Positions 25,886-36,773 of a stretch of DNA of 64,000 nucleotides are shown piece by piece. The stretch is from Nitrospira sp. (lineage in GTDB: Bacteria > Nitrospirota > Nitrospiria > Nitrospirales > Nitrospiraceae), in the NCBI GenBank assembly GCA_024998625.1, contig JACOEL010000006.1:1-64000 (forward strand), written 5' to 3'. Position 1 is the first letter of the stretch; each line of letters starts with the position of its first letter. Below the pieces are notes generated by a model, which made no database searches, was not told the DNA's origin, and worked only from the letters and a program-made list of their open reading frames with translations. The position numbers and the translations under genes are program-made.

Positions 25886-27730
25886 TCACGAACTCTGCAC
25901 AGTCTGTGCACGTTTTTCATCCAGTTCGGCCCAACGGGCATAGAGCCGCTCCACTTCAGCTTGTGCCGCCACCAATGCCTGACTTCGGTCCTGTAGTGCA
26001 GCAGCATCGGACACGACGGCCGGATCCTGCATCGCGGCCTGACAGGCAGCGACCTGTTCCTCGGCTTTGAGGATACTTTCTTCGATCGTGCCCCATTCCT
26101 TCTGTTCGCGATAACTCATCTTTTTGGGTTTACGAGCGGGACTTGCCGAGGCACTCTCGTCCTGGACCGCAGCACGCCCGTTACTCTTCGACTCCGAGGT
26201 GGATCCATCGGCCCGCTCCTGCGCACGTTCCCACTGGGCATAGTCGGCGAACCAGTCCACGCGTCCCGTGCCATTCAGTGCCAGCAGAATGGTTGAGACG
26301 CGATCCAGCAACCACCGATCATGGGTCACCAGCACGAGTGCGCCGGGAAATTCCAGCAGGCTATCCTCCAGCACTTCGAGGGTCGGAATATCCAAGTCAT
26401 TGGTCGGCTCGTCCAGGATGAGCAGGTCTGCAGGCTGAAGCATGAGTCGGGCAATGAGGAGCCGTGCCTGTTCGCCGCCGGACAGTTTCGAGACCGGGAG
26501 ATCCAGTTGTTCGGGACGGAAGAGAAAGCGTTTCGCCCATGAGGCCAGGTGAATCGAGCGATCCTGATAGACGACGGCATCGCCGGACGGGGCCAGTGCG
26601 CGTCGCAAGCTTGTGGATTGGTCCAGGGACTCGCGATGTTGGTCAAAGAAGACGATGCGCAGTGCGTCGGCTCGCGTGATGGCACCGGAATCGGGCTCCA
26701 GCGTCCCGGCCAGTAACCGCAGCAGGGTGGATTTACCGCTGCCGTTCGGACCAAGGAGTCCCAGTCGTTGGCCGGGCCCGAGGAGCAGGTCGAGATTGGT
26801 GATGACGGGCGTCCCGTTGAAACTCTTGCTGACCTGCTCCACGACCACGAGTTGTTTCGATTTTCGGCCCGAAGTGGAGAAGTCAATACCGATGGTCGAT
26901 TGGGCCGAACGGGATTCGGCCTCGTTCAATTCGTCGATGAGCTTGCCCGCGGATTGGATCCGGCCCTTGGCTTTGGTCGTACGGGCTTTGGGGCCGCGGC
27001 GCAACCACTCCACTTCACGGCGAACACGATTGGCTAATGAGGCCTGGTAGTCGGCTTGCGCTTGAAGCGCGGCATCGCGCTGTTCGAGGAAATCGCTATA
27101 GCAGCCGCGGGCTTCAAACCGGCCTTCGGGGTAACAGCGGTTGAGTTCCACCATGCGAGATGTCACCGATTCGAGGAACCGGCGATCGTGGCTGATGACA
27201 AGAAAGGCTTTGGCGCGATTCTTCAGCAGTTGTTCCAGCCAGATGATGCCTTCCAGGTCCAAATGGTTCGTCGGCTCGTCCATGAGCAGGACATCCGGCT
27301 CGAGCAGCAAGGCCTGAGTGATGGCCAATCGCTTCCGCCAGCCTCCGGAGAGTGTGGAAACGGCTTGTTCCGGGTCGGGAAAGGCTCCGATGCTGAGGGC
27401 CCTGGCGATCCGGCCACCCTGTTCGTGAGGATCAAGGCCGTCTTCCGTCAACGTGTCTTGCAGCACCTGTTCAATGGTGTGATGCGGGGGAAACAGGGGT
27501 TCCTGTGGAACATAGCCGACACGTGTGTGACGCCGCAGGGTGCGCGTGCCTTCATCCGGGGATTCGAGCCCCACGAGGATCTTGAGCAAGGTTGATTTGC
27601 CGGACCCGTTCGGTCCGATTAATCCCACATGATCGCCGTCGGAGAGTGCCAGGGAGAGATCTGTAAACAGGGCTCTGACCCCATAGCTTTTGCTGATCGA
27701 TTCGCAACTCAACAGAATGTTCGGGGCCAT
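25886..27730 (-). CDS. uup: ABC-F family ATPase, Uup-like
   Basis: A 614-residue soluble protein with two ABC ATPase domains and no membrane segment, acting on ribosomes or DNA-related processes. Both domains have GPNGSGKST, a signature (LSGGWRKRL; LSGGEQARL) and Walker B followed by DEPTN (LLMDEPTNHLD; LLILDEPTNDLD). A linker between the domains is basic and helical. The C-terminal about 80 residues form a coiled coil (SYREQKEWGTIE..., ALVAAQAEVERLY), typical of Uup. It is not linked to a neighbouring gene. Confidence 0.9.
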   Translation of the reverse strand: MAPNILLSCESISKSYGVRALFTDLSLALSDGDHVGLIGPNGSGKSTLLKILVGLESPDEGTRTLRRHTRVGYVPQEPLFPPHHTIEQVLQDTLTEDGLDPHEQGGRIARALSIGAFPDPEQAVSTLSGGWRKRLAITQALLLEPDVLLMDEPTNHLDLEGIIWLEQLLKNRAKAFLVISHDRRFLESVTSRMVELNRCYPEGRFEARGCYSDFLEQRDAALQAQADYQASLANRVRREVEWLRRGPKARTTKAKGRIQSAGKLIDELNEAESRSAQSTIGIDFSTSGRKSKQLVVVEQVSKSFNGTPVITNLDLLLGPGQRLGLLGPNGSGKSTLLRLLAGTLEPDSGAITRADALRIVFFDQHRESLDQSTSLRRALAPSGDAVVYQDRSIHLASWAKRFLFRPEQLDLPVSKLSGGEQARLLIARLMLQPADLLILDEPTNDLDIPTLEVLEDSLLEFPGALVLVTHDRWLLDRVSTILLALNGTGRVDWFADYAQWERAQERADGSTSESKSNGRAAVQDESASASPARKPKKMSYREQKEWGTIEESILKAEEQVAACQAAMQDPAVVSDAAALQDRSQALVAAQAEVERLYARWAELDEKRAQTVQSS

Positions 27731-27873
27731 ACCCGGGGTACCTCTTTCGTCACGTTGAAAGCTTGCAGTATACGGTGTGGCGGGGGCTCGGGGCTAGCGG
27801 CGCGGGAGGGAGGAGGCTACCGTGCCGCTGGAATGGAACGATACGCGTGTCTTGGGGGCAGGGAAGGTGAGGC

Positions 27874-28209
27874 TCAGTGCGCGGTCCGCGCGCGTCCCGT
27901 GTGCAGGCGTTGCTGGAAGCAGGTCGGGCAGAGGTGATAGCCGCCCTGGGTGGATGTATGAAATGACTCCATCCTGGCGGTTCCGCAATCAAAACAGCGC
28001 ACCTCGCTCACCACAGACCGCGGCAAGAGGGGCGTGGGATCAATACGTTGCAGTTGATCGTGCAGCCGACGTGTGGAGCGGTAGATGTTTCGGAGGAGGG
28101 GTTGTGCTTCGGTTGCCGCACCGGGGATTGCCGCTTCGAGTAGGGAGAGGCGTTCGCGAAACGAACCCGGTTCTTCAAGAGGCTGTTCACTGCAAGGTTC
28201 CATCACCAT
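27874..28209 (-). CDS. small zinc-ribbon protein
   Basis: About 111 residues from ATG 28209, chosen for AAGGAG 8 bases upstream; longer forms from 28269 or 28287 have no good ribosome site. The N-terminal 60 residues are helical (RERLSLLEAAIP, YRSTRRLHDQLQR) and the C-terminus holds a C-x2-C...C-x2-C zinc ribbon (VRCFDCGTA, HLCPTCFQQ). No enzymatic role is apparent. It may bind nucleic acid or a partner protein. It lies between uup and glnS on the same strand. Confidence 0.6.
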   Translation of the reverse strand: MVMEPCSEQPLEEPGSFRERLSLLEAAIPGAATEAQPLLRNIYRSTRRLHDQLQRIDPTPLLPRSVVSEVRCFDCGTARMESFHTSTQGGYHLCPTCFQQRLHTGRARTAH

Positions 28210-28361
28210 CGTTGAGGCTCCTTTGTCGTGGAGTAATGCCCGATCAGGCGAGTGGCGATTCTCGTTCATCGGCGTGACAGGGTTCAAGGGGGCCGAAGGC
28301 TGGAGTCCCCGTACTTTGCGTGGGACGGTGAAATGGGAGGATGAACTGTGCCCGGGCCGGT

Positions 28362-30065
<1,704 letters not shown>

Positions 30066-30263
30066 AGTGGTTGCGAGCCTGTCGAGTTGCAGGTGATGAA
30101 ACGCGCATGGTTCTATCACAGAACGGCGGGGTGGGAGAAGAGGGTCCGGCGGCTCAGGCTGTGGCGAGTCGATTTTCCCTGGATCGATCGGAAGGACTAT
30201 TTTAGAATCAGGCTGCTGCGGAAGGCGGATGTCTGATGGGTGCCGAGGAACGGAGAACAAGAG

Positions 30264-31421
30264 ATGATGAATGGTCGATGGAGCGCATGGGGACTGATGG
30301 TGGTGCTCGGCATCCTCTGGGCGGGCGGAAGTCAGGCGTCGGAGCCCGACTCACTCGCGGTGTGCCGGGCTCAACCGTTCGACGCCAAAATGCAATGTTA
30401 TCAGCGGCATCTGGAAACAGTCCTCCAGGCAGAGGGCACAGAACAGGCGCTCACGGCCTTGGAGCAGATCACGGTTCAGGATCCTGAGGCGTTGTGGGAA
30501 GCCCATCCGCTCGTTCATCACGTCGGCCAACGGTCGTTTGCGCACTATGGTACGGCACCGCTGGCGCTCTCGCATTGCCGAGACGTGTTTTGGTCGGGTT
30601 GCTACCACGGGGTCTTGCAGGCCTTCCTCAGCAGCCTTGCGACTGTCGAGCCACAGCACATTCTGCCCCTTTGCCCGATCAGCGAGACGGTCTCCGCCTA
30701 TTCGTTTCAGCGGTACAACTGTCTTCATGGGTTGGGCCATGGCCTGACCATTCAATTTCGCTACGACCTACTCAAGAGCCTGGCATTTTGTGATGCGTTG
30801 CCGGGCAGTTGGGATCGGGAGTCTTGCTATGGCGGCGTGTTCATGGAAAACATCGTGACGTTTCAGCAGGCACAACGGGCGCAGCCGGCGCAATCGGGCA
30901 GCGAACATCATCACCATGAGGCGACGAGTTTTCTCAATCCTCAAGACCTCCTCTATCCCTGCTCCGTCTTGAATGAGAAATACCTGCGAGCCTGTTATCT
31001 AATGCAGACCTCCGCCGTACTGACCTTCCTGAATTATGATTTTGCCCAGGCTTTCACGCAGTGCGCCAGAGTGGAGGGGGAGCATCAGACGACCTGTTAC
31101 CGCAGTTTGGGTCGTGACATCAGCGGCTATACGTTGCGTGATGCGGTGCGGGTCAACGAACTCTGCCGGCTGGGGCAAGCCGACCAAATCCGGCAATGTT
31201 TCATCGGCGCCGTGAAAGACTTCATCCTCACCGATGCCAATCCGGACCCCGGGCTCGCGCTGTGCCGTAGCCTGGATGGGCCGTTCAAGAAAGACTGTTA
31301 TGCCACCGTGGGTGAAATGGTGATTCCCCTCTTCGACGACAAGGAGAAGCGAACGCAAGCCTGCCGTAAAGGCGAAGACGAGTATGTTGATGCCTGCCTC
31401 GCAGTTGCCACTACCTTTTAG
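30264..31421 (+). CDS. secreted protein of nine two-cysteine repeats
   Basis: A 385-residue exported protein: signal peptide ([17 protein letters not shown]) then nine units each with a cysteine pair, C-x7-15-C, mostly C-x10-C, and often Y, F or L after the second cysteine ([50 protein letters not shown]). This gives 18 cysteines in total, all in pairs. Units 2-4 also carry HG/GHG motifs and a HHHHE run that could bind metal. The pairs suggest one disulfide per helical hairpin, like a solenoid. Start ATG 30264 has GGAG 8 bases upstream. Function unknown. Confidence 0.7.
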   Translation: MMNGRWSAWGLMVVLGILWAGGSQASEPDSLAVCRAQPFDAKMQCYQRHLETVLQAEGTEQALTALEQITVQDPEALWEAHPLVHHVGQRSFAHYGTAPLALSHCRDVFWSGCYHGVLQAFLSSLATVEPQHILPLCPISETVSAYSFQRYNCLHGLGHGLTIQFRYDLLKSLAFCDALPGSWDRESCYGGVFMENIVTFQQAQRAQPAQSGSEHHHHEATSFLNPQDLLYPCSVLNEKYLRACYLMQTSAVLTFLNYDFAQAFTQCARVEGEHQTTCYRSLGRDISGYTLRDAVRVNELCRLGQADQIRQCFIGAVKDFILTDANPDPGLALCRSLDGPFKKDCYATVGEMVIPLFDDKEKRTQACRKGEDEYVDACLAVATTF

Positions 31422-31657
31422 TTGGGGCCCTTCGGGAATCCCGGTCCAACCACGCCGCTCGGGTCCTGCCCCTGATCAGACCCGCATCTCGTAAAGCGCG
31501 AACCACATCTTGGTAGGGGCAAGAGTGTATGGCTCGTGGCGTATAGCCACTGGCCACACACCACGCCCTCCATTTCAGTTCCTATGCTCGGTTCTTTAAT
31601 CGCATACGAATGACGCTTCACGGTCGCCGATGGATTCGCGGGGGAATCCGTTCGAGG

Positions 31658-32071
31658 TCAGGCGCCGGGCGGTGTCGACACCTGGACCACATGAAAATCC
31701 TTTTGCGCGATCATACGGCCGTTCATGCGAAGCCGAAACTCATAGCGACCGGGCGTAGGGAAGAGGAGGGCGGGGATGTTGATGCCGAAGTCGGAAATCT
31801 GCAGACGATCTCCAATGACGATATCGGGGAGCGATGCGCGGCAGACCAACTGGTCCGTATTGACGAACATCAGGTCAATTTCGACGTGATACGTGCCTTC
31901 GGCGTCGGTCATGCAGAAGTACAGGCCGAGCTGATGGTGCTGAAACGGGAACGTCACCGACTGGAGGTGGGTGAACAGGCCGATCAGAGATTTTTTCTTA
32001 GTGAGGCTATCTTCGATGACGCAGTCGCAGACGAGGAACGCCTGTATGCTGGGCGACGAGACGTCAGTCAT
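31658..32071 (-). CDS. hypothetical protein, DUF6941-like
   Basis: A 137-residue protein with an all-beta look: QAFLVCDCVIEDSLTKK, LIGLFTHLQSVTFPFQHHQ, LGLYFCMTDAEG, and ISDFGINIPALLFPTPGRYEFRL. The LVCDCVI...KKSLIGLF pattern resembles the DUF6941 group, but I cannot verify this. It may be an immunoglobulin-like domain. It is preceded on the same strand by the unknown gene 32087-32611, 15 bases away, so they form an operon. No signal peptide. Confidence 0.55.
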   Translation of the reverse strand: MTDVSSPSIQAFLVCDCVIEDSLTKKKSLIGLFTHLQSVTFPFQHHQLGLYFCMTDAEGTYHVEIDLMFVNTDQLVCRASLPDIVIGDRLQISDFGINIPALLFPTPGRYEFRLRMNGRMIAQKDFHVVQVSTPPGA

Positions 32072-32086
32072 GCGATCTGGCCATTG

Positions 32087-32611
32087 TCAGCCGAGCACCG
32101 CGGTGCCGCCACGGGCCTCGAAGACATCCCCGAACAGCGTATGGGTAGATCCGATGCGACAGAAGTGCGACGTGATTTCGATGAGCTGGCCGCGGTGCGA
32201 ATAGAATTTTCCGGTCGCCACGTGGATTTTTTCACCGGGTGCGACAGCGGCTTCCAGGACCGTTTCGCCGGTTTCCTGGTCCGTGACTTTGAGCCATGGC
32301 AGATTGGGAAAGAGGGTCGGCGGGGACTCGCTGGTGTGGAGTGAAAAGCGATTACCGTCATTGAACGCCCAGCGGTTGCGACGCAGATGGGCCACATGAT
32401 TCCCGCTGCCGTCATAGAGATCGATGGTCAGCAGGATGCGCTCCTGATCCGGCGCAAGCTCCAGCACGAGCTGTTCTTTGCCTTGAACCCGGATGACTCC
32501 GTTGGTGTTCCGGAAGATGTTGGAGCCGAGCCGGATTTCCAGGCTGTGCTTGTGCCGATCCGATTCGGCCTCATGGAAAGTGTGGGCTGGGTCAGGTTTG
32601 CGTAGTTCCAT
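32087..32611 (-). CDS. hypothetical protein
   Basis: A 174-residue soluble protein of mainly beta character: RLGSNIFRNTNGVIRVQGKEQ, LTIDLYDGSGNHVAHLRRNRWAF and FYSHRGQLIEITSHFCRIG. I do not recognise the family. It contains few cysteines and no motif for catalysis. It starts an operon with the DUF6941-like gene, 15 bases downstream. The layout suggests a beta-sandwich binding protein, but this is inference. Confidence 0.6.
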   Translation of the reverse strand: MELRKPDPAHTFHEAESDRHKHSLEIRLGSNIFRNTNGVIRVQGKEQLVLELAPDQERILLTIDLYDGSGNHVAHLRRNRWAFNDGNRFSLHTSESPPTLFPNLPWLKVTDQETGETVLEAAVAPGEKIHVATGKFYSHRGQLIEITSHFCRIGSTHTLFGDVFEARGGTAVLG

Positions 32612-32734
32612 GCGTAGAGATCTAGGGCGACCCGAGGACCTGTTGAACGACGCACTCGACCATACGTTGTTGCCTGAGCAAGTGGGAGCAAGGTAGGCCC
32701 TTGGCGAGGCGCTGTCAAGTCCGTTCTGGGCTGG

Positions 32735-33172
32735 CTAGGGAGAGGCGGGACCTTCGCGCTCGTCGGAATCGGTGGCGGTCACGCAGATGGTGACTTCCTG
32801 CTCTAATTGGTCACGCAGTGGAATCATGACGACTTGGGACACAGCCGCTCCGCCGGTTTTTCCAGACGCGGGGACGACCTTACCGATGACCGGGCCATCC
32901 CCGGCGTTGTAGTAAATGGTGGTATAGGCAAGGTTGGTCAAGGGTTTGCCGTCGGTGCCGGTCGTGGGTTCGGTGTAGGCGACTGTGATGGTCGAATGTG
33001 GCGGCTTCACGCGGACCTTCGTGGTGGCTCCGCATTTGGTCCAGGCGCTTGAGTAGGGGGGCGCGATGGTTCCTTCCAGAAAACTCGCCCCGCAGCCGGC
33101 CAGTGAGAGGAAAGCCGGGAGCAGACCTGAGATCACAAGCGGTCGGGTGCGAGTGAAAAACACAATCATCAT
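32735..33172 (-). CDS. predicted lipoprotein with fibronectin-III-like strand pattern
   Basis: A 145-residue exported protein. Its N-terminus has a lipobox, LSLAGC near residues 22-27, so it would be lipidated on the cysteine. The mature part has a beta-rich pattern, with KVRVKPPHSTITVAYTEP and NLAYTTIYYNA, like a fibronectin type III domain. Another cysteine pair could form a disulfide. The family is not recognised. It lies next to tRNA-Glu but on the opposite strand and has no partner. Confidence 0.6.
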   Translation of the reverse strand: MMIVFFTRTRPLVISGLLPAFLSLAGCGASFLEGTIAPPYSSAWTKCGATTKVRVKPPHSTITVAYTEPTTGTDGKPLTNLAYTTIYYNAGDGPVIGKVVPASGKTGGAAVSQVVMIPLRDQLEQEVTICVTATDSDEREGPASP

Positions 33173-33263
33173 CCTACTTTAGGCCAATTCATTCGGCTCC
33201 GCAAGCAGGCTGAGCCCTTTCCAAGTTCACAAGCCATCGGATGATTCCTTCATGACTTGCTGT

Positions 33264-33293
33264 TTGAAAAGCCAAAACCCGCTATGGTACAGT
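33264..33293 (+). promoter_or_regulatory. possible promoter for tRNA-Glu
   Basis: TTGAAA (33264-33269) and TACAGT (33288-33293) are 18 bases apart and lie 35 bases upstream of the tRNA-Glu gene. A weak -35 match leaves doubt. Confidence 0.45.
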
Positions 33294-33328
33294 CCTGCTC
33301 TTTCGGTTGCCTCGTAGATCGCCTCTCT

Positions 33329-33406
33329 GGTCCCATCGTCTAGCTTGGCCTAGGACGGAGCCCTCTCAAGGCTCAGACACGGGTTCAAATCCCGTTGGGA
33401 CCACCA
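33329..33406 (+). tRNA. tRNA-Glu (CTC)
   Basis: Acceptor GGTCCCA pairs with TGGGACC, the T arm has GGTTCAAAT, the anticodon stem GAGCC/GGCTC encloses CTCTCAA, giving anticodon CTC (Glu), and CCA is encoded at 33404-33406. A variable arm of normal size is seen. Confidence 0.95.
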
Positions 33407-33732
33407 ACCTTTTCGCTGGCGTCTCTGATAGATCCCCTCCATCACTCCGATTCTTCCACCGAGCCCTTCATCCTGTTGTTGCGTCGATCGGCCCGATTCA
33501 ACGGTTTCATGGAGCCATGCTGACCCGCTTTCTTGCGCGAGCGGCACGCTGATCTATACTCGCACTGCGCCACAGTGCAGGAACGTAGCGACGAGTGCGG
33601 CCCCCTGCTAAAAATAGCTGCTTCGATTGACTGTGAAAAAAACACGGCTAAGGTAAGGGTGGCCGCATAGAGATGTGGGCACGATGCGCCTTGCGAGTGT
33701 GCGGTGACGAACGAGTACAGAAAGGAGATGGC
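33407..33732. other. intergenic region, no gene seen
   Basis: This stretch between tRNA-Glu and the DUF3015-type gene has no coding sequence that I can support. It contains a GCACTG/CAGTGC hairpin near 33560 without a T tract and an A-rich patch near 33640, and ends with the ribosome site AAAGGAG for the next gene. Confidence 0.5.
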
Positions 33733-34245
33733 ATGAACAAAGGATTGTTAGTCGCGTTGACTGGGGTGTTGATGGGGGGGCAAGTCAGCCTGGCCCACGC
33801 TGTCAATCCGGACAACGGACCCGGATGCGGATTGGGTAAATTGGCCTGGGCGGATTACAAGACTCCAAAGAATATTGCGCCTCAAGTCATGATGGCGACA
33901 ACGAATGGTACGTTCGGGAGTCAAACGTTCGGGATCAGTTTCGGTACGTCCGGCTGCACCAATGATGGGAAGGTGATGGCCGGACAGCAGACGAACGTGT
34001 TTGTCGCCGGCGTGCTCGAATCCCTCTCTGAGGATATGGCCAGGGGGGGAGGAGAGCATCTGGCCACCCTGGCAACACTTATGGGCGTGCCGTCCGAACA
34101 GCAGCCCACGTTTTTTGCGCTGGCTCAGCAGCAGTATGGTGCGCTTGTTGCGGCCGGTGAACTTTCTTCAGTCGCCGTCGTCAAGGCGCTGCAAGAGGCG
34201 ATGAGAGAACAGCCGATGCTCGCCCGGGCATCAGGCATCCGCTGA
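33733..34245 (+). CDS. DUF3015-type exported protein
   Basis: A 170-residue protein with a signal peptide (MNKGLLVALTGVLMGGQVSLAHA) and a mature part that starts PDNGPGCGLGKLAW and continues through TTNGTFGSQTFGISFGTSGC. These features match the DUF3015 family of secreted or outer-envelope proteins with two conserved cysteines and a glycine-rich strand. The function is unknown. ATG 33733 was chosen for AAAGGAG 7 bases upstream and for the signal peptide; a longer frame from 33673 would hide both. It is a single gene. Confidence 0.75.
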   Translation: MNKGLLVALTGVLMGGQVSLAHAVNPDNGPGCGLGKLAWADYKTPKNIAPQVMMATTNGTFGSQTFGISFGTSGCTNDGKVMAGQQTNVFVAGVLESLSEDMARGGGEHLATLATLMGVPSEQQPTFFALAQQQYGALVAAGELSSVAVVKALQEAMREQPMLARASGIR

Positions 34246-34472
34246 GCGGGATTTCCCCTTCAGGTTCTCTTGGAGAAGTTGCCGGGGTGTGTGCGTCTGG
34301 CGGTGGACGGGCGTTTTCTGCCTTCACTGCCAGCCGCGCCCCGGCAAGCGGCTCACGTCCTCAGGTAGCGTTCGTCTTCATCGGTGCGGTCACGTCTTCG
34401 GGAAGCGAAGTGCGCCTTGGGGCGTCCTCCTTCCTTCGCCAGACGCACCGGCTTGAAGCGCTCAGCCTGACA

Positions 34473-34490
34473 GGAGGATAATTGTCCTCC
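34473..34490 (+). promoter_or_regulatory. hairpin sequestering the ribosome site of the kinase gene
   Basis: GGAGGA (34473-34478) pairs with TCCTCC (34485-34490), with an extra G-T pair and a loop AATT. The 5' arm is the Shine-Dalgarno, and the 3' arm ends one base before the ATG at 34492. Folding would block ribosome binding. Confidence 0.5.
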
Positions 34491-34491
34491 G

Positions 34492-35658
34492 ATGATCCAG
34501 CCTTCCCACAGACTCCTCCTCCTGACCATCGTCGCCCTCGGAGTCGGACTCTACAGCCTTGATCTCTATCTCCCCCTGGGCATCGGCAACGGAGTTTTGT
34601 ACGGAGGCCTGGTGGTGCTGTCGCTGGCAGTTCCGGATCGCAAGATTCCCCTGCTCGTGGCCGGCGCATGCTCCATCCTGGCCATCTCGGATGTCTTTCT
34701 CGGGGTGCGGTTCCCCAATGTCCCCCTCTGGATGGGAATCAGTAACCGGCTATTTAGTCTGGCGGCGATCTGGTTTCCCGTCGTCTATGCTTTCCAGCGT
34801 AGAAAAATTGAAGAAGCGCTTCGTGACGCACATGGAGAACTGGAGGTCCGCGTGGAAGAACGCACGCGCGAGTTGGCACTGGTGAATCAGGCGCTGGTCG
34901 GGGAGATTGCCGAACGAATGGAGACGGAGCGGTCACTCAGAGAGAGCGAGTGTTCGTTGAAGGTGAGTCAGGAGGAACTCCAAGAGAGTCGCGAAGAACT
35001 GAGGGCGCTGACCGGCCAACTGTTGACGGCTCAAGAGGGGGAACGCCGCCGGATTGCGCGGGATCTGCACGATGATGTGAACCAGCGATTGGCGATGTTG
35101 GCGATGGACCTGCGCCGGATTGAAAAGGGTGACACGGAAGATCCTGCGGCTGTCGCGAGCATGGTCCGATCGATCACCGTTCGGCTGACGGCGGTGTCGG
35201 ACGATGTCCGCCAGATGGCCTACCGATTTCATCCTTCCATCCTGGACGACCTTGGGCTGACGAAAGCCGTGCGCCGGTTGGTGGACGACTTTTCCGTCAG
35301 CACCGGGGTTCAGGCGGTGTATGTCCATCATGACCCCGTGAGCCCCGTCCCTACCGACCTGGCCACCTGTGTGTACCGAATCGCGCAGGAAAGTCTCAAT
35401 AACGTGGCGCGTCACGCCAGGGCTTCTGAAGTCGAAGTCGAATTGATTTGCGATGAAGGGAGGGTTACTCTTTCAGTGCGCGACAACGGAGTCGGGTTCA
35501 ATCCGCAGCAGATGTCACAGATGCGGGGTCGGTTAGGTGTGCTCAGCATGAAAGAGCGGGTGCGTTTGGTGCGGGGAACCTTGAATGTGACGACGGCGCC
35601 GGGGCGCGGAACGCACATCGAGGTGGATGTGCCGATGGCAGGGAATGCGCATGTCTAA
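34492..35658 (+). CDS. sensor histidine kinase, NarX-type (HisKA_3)
   Basis: A 388-residue membrane kinase. The first 100 residues hold about four hydrophobic segments (LLLLTIVALGVGLYSL, GLVVLSLAV, LLVAGACSILAI, FSLAAIWFPVVYAF). A long coiled coil (about 105-180) links to the HisKA_3 dimerisation domain with phosphorylated His193 in RRIARDLHDDVNQRL, and to an ATPase with RDNGVGF. This type of domain pairs with LuxR/NarL-family regulators. The response regulator begins within its last codons. The start is ATG 34492, behind a hairpin that covers its ribosome site. Signal unknown. Confidence 0.88.
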   Translation: MIQPSHRLLLLTIVALGVGLYSLDLYLPLGIGNGVLYGGLVVLSLAVPDRKIPLLVAGACSILAISDVFLGVRFPNVPLWMGISNRLFSLAAIWFPVVYAFQRRKIEEALRDAHGELEVRVEERTRELALVNQALVGEIAERMETERSLRESECSLKVSQEELQESREELRALTGQLLTAQEGERRRIARDLHDDVNQRLAMLAMDLRRIEKGDTEDPAAVASMVRSITVRLTAVSDDVRQMAYRFHPSILDDLGLTKAVRRLVDDFSVSTGVQAVYVHHDPVSPVPTDLATCVYRIAQESLNNVARHARASEVEVELICDEGRVTLSVRDNGVGFNPQQMSQMRGRLGVLSMKERVRLVRGTLNVTTAPGRGTHIEVDVPMAGNAHV

Positions 35659-36295
35659 ACCGCGGGTGTTGTTGGCGGACGATCATTCGCTGGTGCTCGA
35701 AGGGTTTCGCCGCATTCTCGACGATCAATGCGACCTGGTGGGGATGGTCGAGGACGGACGAGCCCTTCTGGAGGCGGCACAACGGGTTCAGCCCGACATT
35801 GTGATTCTCGATGTGTCGATGCCGCTGCTGAACGGCATCGATGCGGCCACGCAGCTGAAAAAAACGCATCCGTCCATGAAGGTGATCTTTGTCACCATGC
35901 ATGCCGATGCGGATTATGTCCGGTCGGCGTTTGAGGCCGGGGCCTCAGGCTATCTCCTGAAACGATCGGCGGTCGATGAACTGGAGCAGGCGATTCGAGC
36001 GGTGTGGGCCGGGCATACGTACATCACCCCGTTAATAGCGAAGGATCTGCTCGACGCGTTGCTGACGATCGGCCCGGGGCAGTCACCGCAGAAAAAAACA
36101 CTGACGTTCCGTCAGCGTGAAGTATTGCAATTGCTGGCTGAGGGCCGAACGGTAAAGGATATTGCGATTCGCCTTACGATTTCGACCCGGACCGTTGAGT
36201 TCCACAAGGCGCAGATCATGGAACAGCTCAACCTCCGCACCACAGCGGAGTTGATTAAGTACGCGCTCACGCATGGAATTGTAGCCCCCTCCTGA
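35651..36295 (+). CDS. NarL/FixJ-family response regulator
   Basis: A 214-residue regulator: receiver domain with acidic pocket LLADDHS, phospho-acceptor Asp54 in IVILDVSMP, and conserved Lys in LLKRSAVDEL; then a C-terminal LuxR helix-turn-helix (TFRQREVLQLLAEGRTVKDIA, RTVEFHKAQIMEQL). ATG 35651 overlaps the kinase stop by 8 bases, indicating translational coupling and a cognate pair. Targets are unknown. It binds DNA when phosphorylated, by analogy with NarL. Confidence 0.93.
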   Translation: MSKPRVLLADDHSLVLEGFRRILDDQCDLVGMVEDGRALLEAAQRVQPDIVILDVSMPLLNGIDAATQLKKTHPSMKVIFVTMHADADYVRSAFEAGASGYLLKRSAVDELEQAIRAVWAGHTYITPLIAKDLLDALLTIGPGQSPQKKTLTFRQREVLQLLAEGRTVKDIAIRLTISTRTVEFHKAQIMEQLNLRTTAELIKYALTHGIVAPS

Positions 36296-36451
36296 CACTT
36301 CTTTAGGTCTCCACGAGAGATCCATCCCCAGGATTCCTGCATCGGGACCTCGTAATTTTCCGTTCAAGACTGTCAGGCCTTACGAGTTCCGCATTCTTCG
36401 GGGCTGTTTTATAAGGAATGGCTCGATGTGCCGAGCCAGGTGGGAGGGCGT

Positions 36452-36697
36452 ATGCGCACCGGAGACCGAGAAGAGGGAGGCGAAGGATCGCCAGAATTCT
36501 TCGGTCGCCCGGTGTTATTCCGTTGTCGCTTCTGTGAGCGGGTTCGGCTGGCCGGACTGCTGGAGACGTCCCGATCCACCTGGCAGGATGAGTCCACGCT
36601 GCTGCGAGGCCATGAGTTCAGTCGGGAAGACCCCTGGTGGTTCCATACCTGCTGTGAATATTGTCAGCCCACCGAGCACCCCTCCGAGTGTGTTTAG
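36452..36697 (+). CDS. small zinc-ribbon protein
   Basis: An 81-residue protein with two cysteine pairs, FRCRFCERVRLAGLL and TCCEYCQPTEH, spaced like a zinc ribbon. ATG 36452 has GGGAGG 4-9 bases upstream, which supports it as a real gene. It follows the two-component pair by 156 bases on the same strand. It may bind nucleic acid or a protein partner; I cannot assign a family. Confidence 0.55.
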   Translation: MRTGDREEGGEGSPEFFGRPVLFRCRFCERVRLAGLLETSRSTWQDESTLLRGHEFSREDPWWFHTCCEYCQPTEHPSECV

Positions 36698-36756
36698 CCC
36701 CGCGCCGATTTCCTCACAACGATCTTTCTTCCCCGCCGCCGGTTCTGGTAGAAGTC

Positions 36757-36773
36757 TGACATGATAAATGTCA
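36757..36773. promoter_or_regulatory. dyad overlapping start of ZIP transporter gene
   Basis: TGACAT (36757-36762) and ATGTCA (36768-36773) form a 6-5-6 inverted repeat spanning the ATG of the ZIP gene. It could be a metal-regulator operator or an RNA hairpin; it is short, so chance is possible. Confidence 0.3.
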
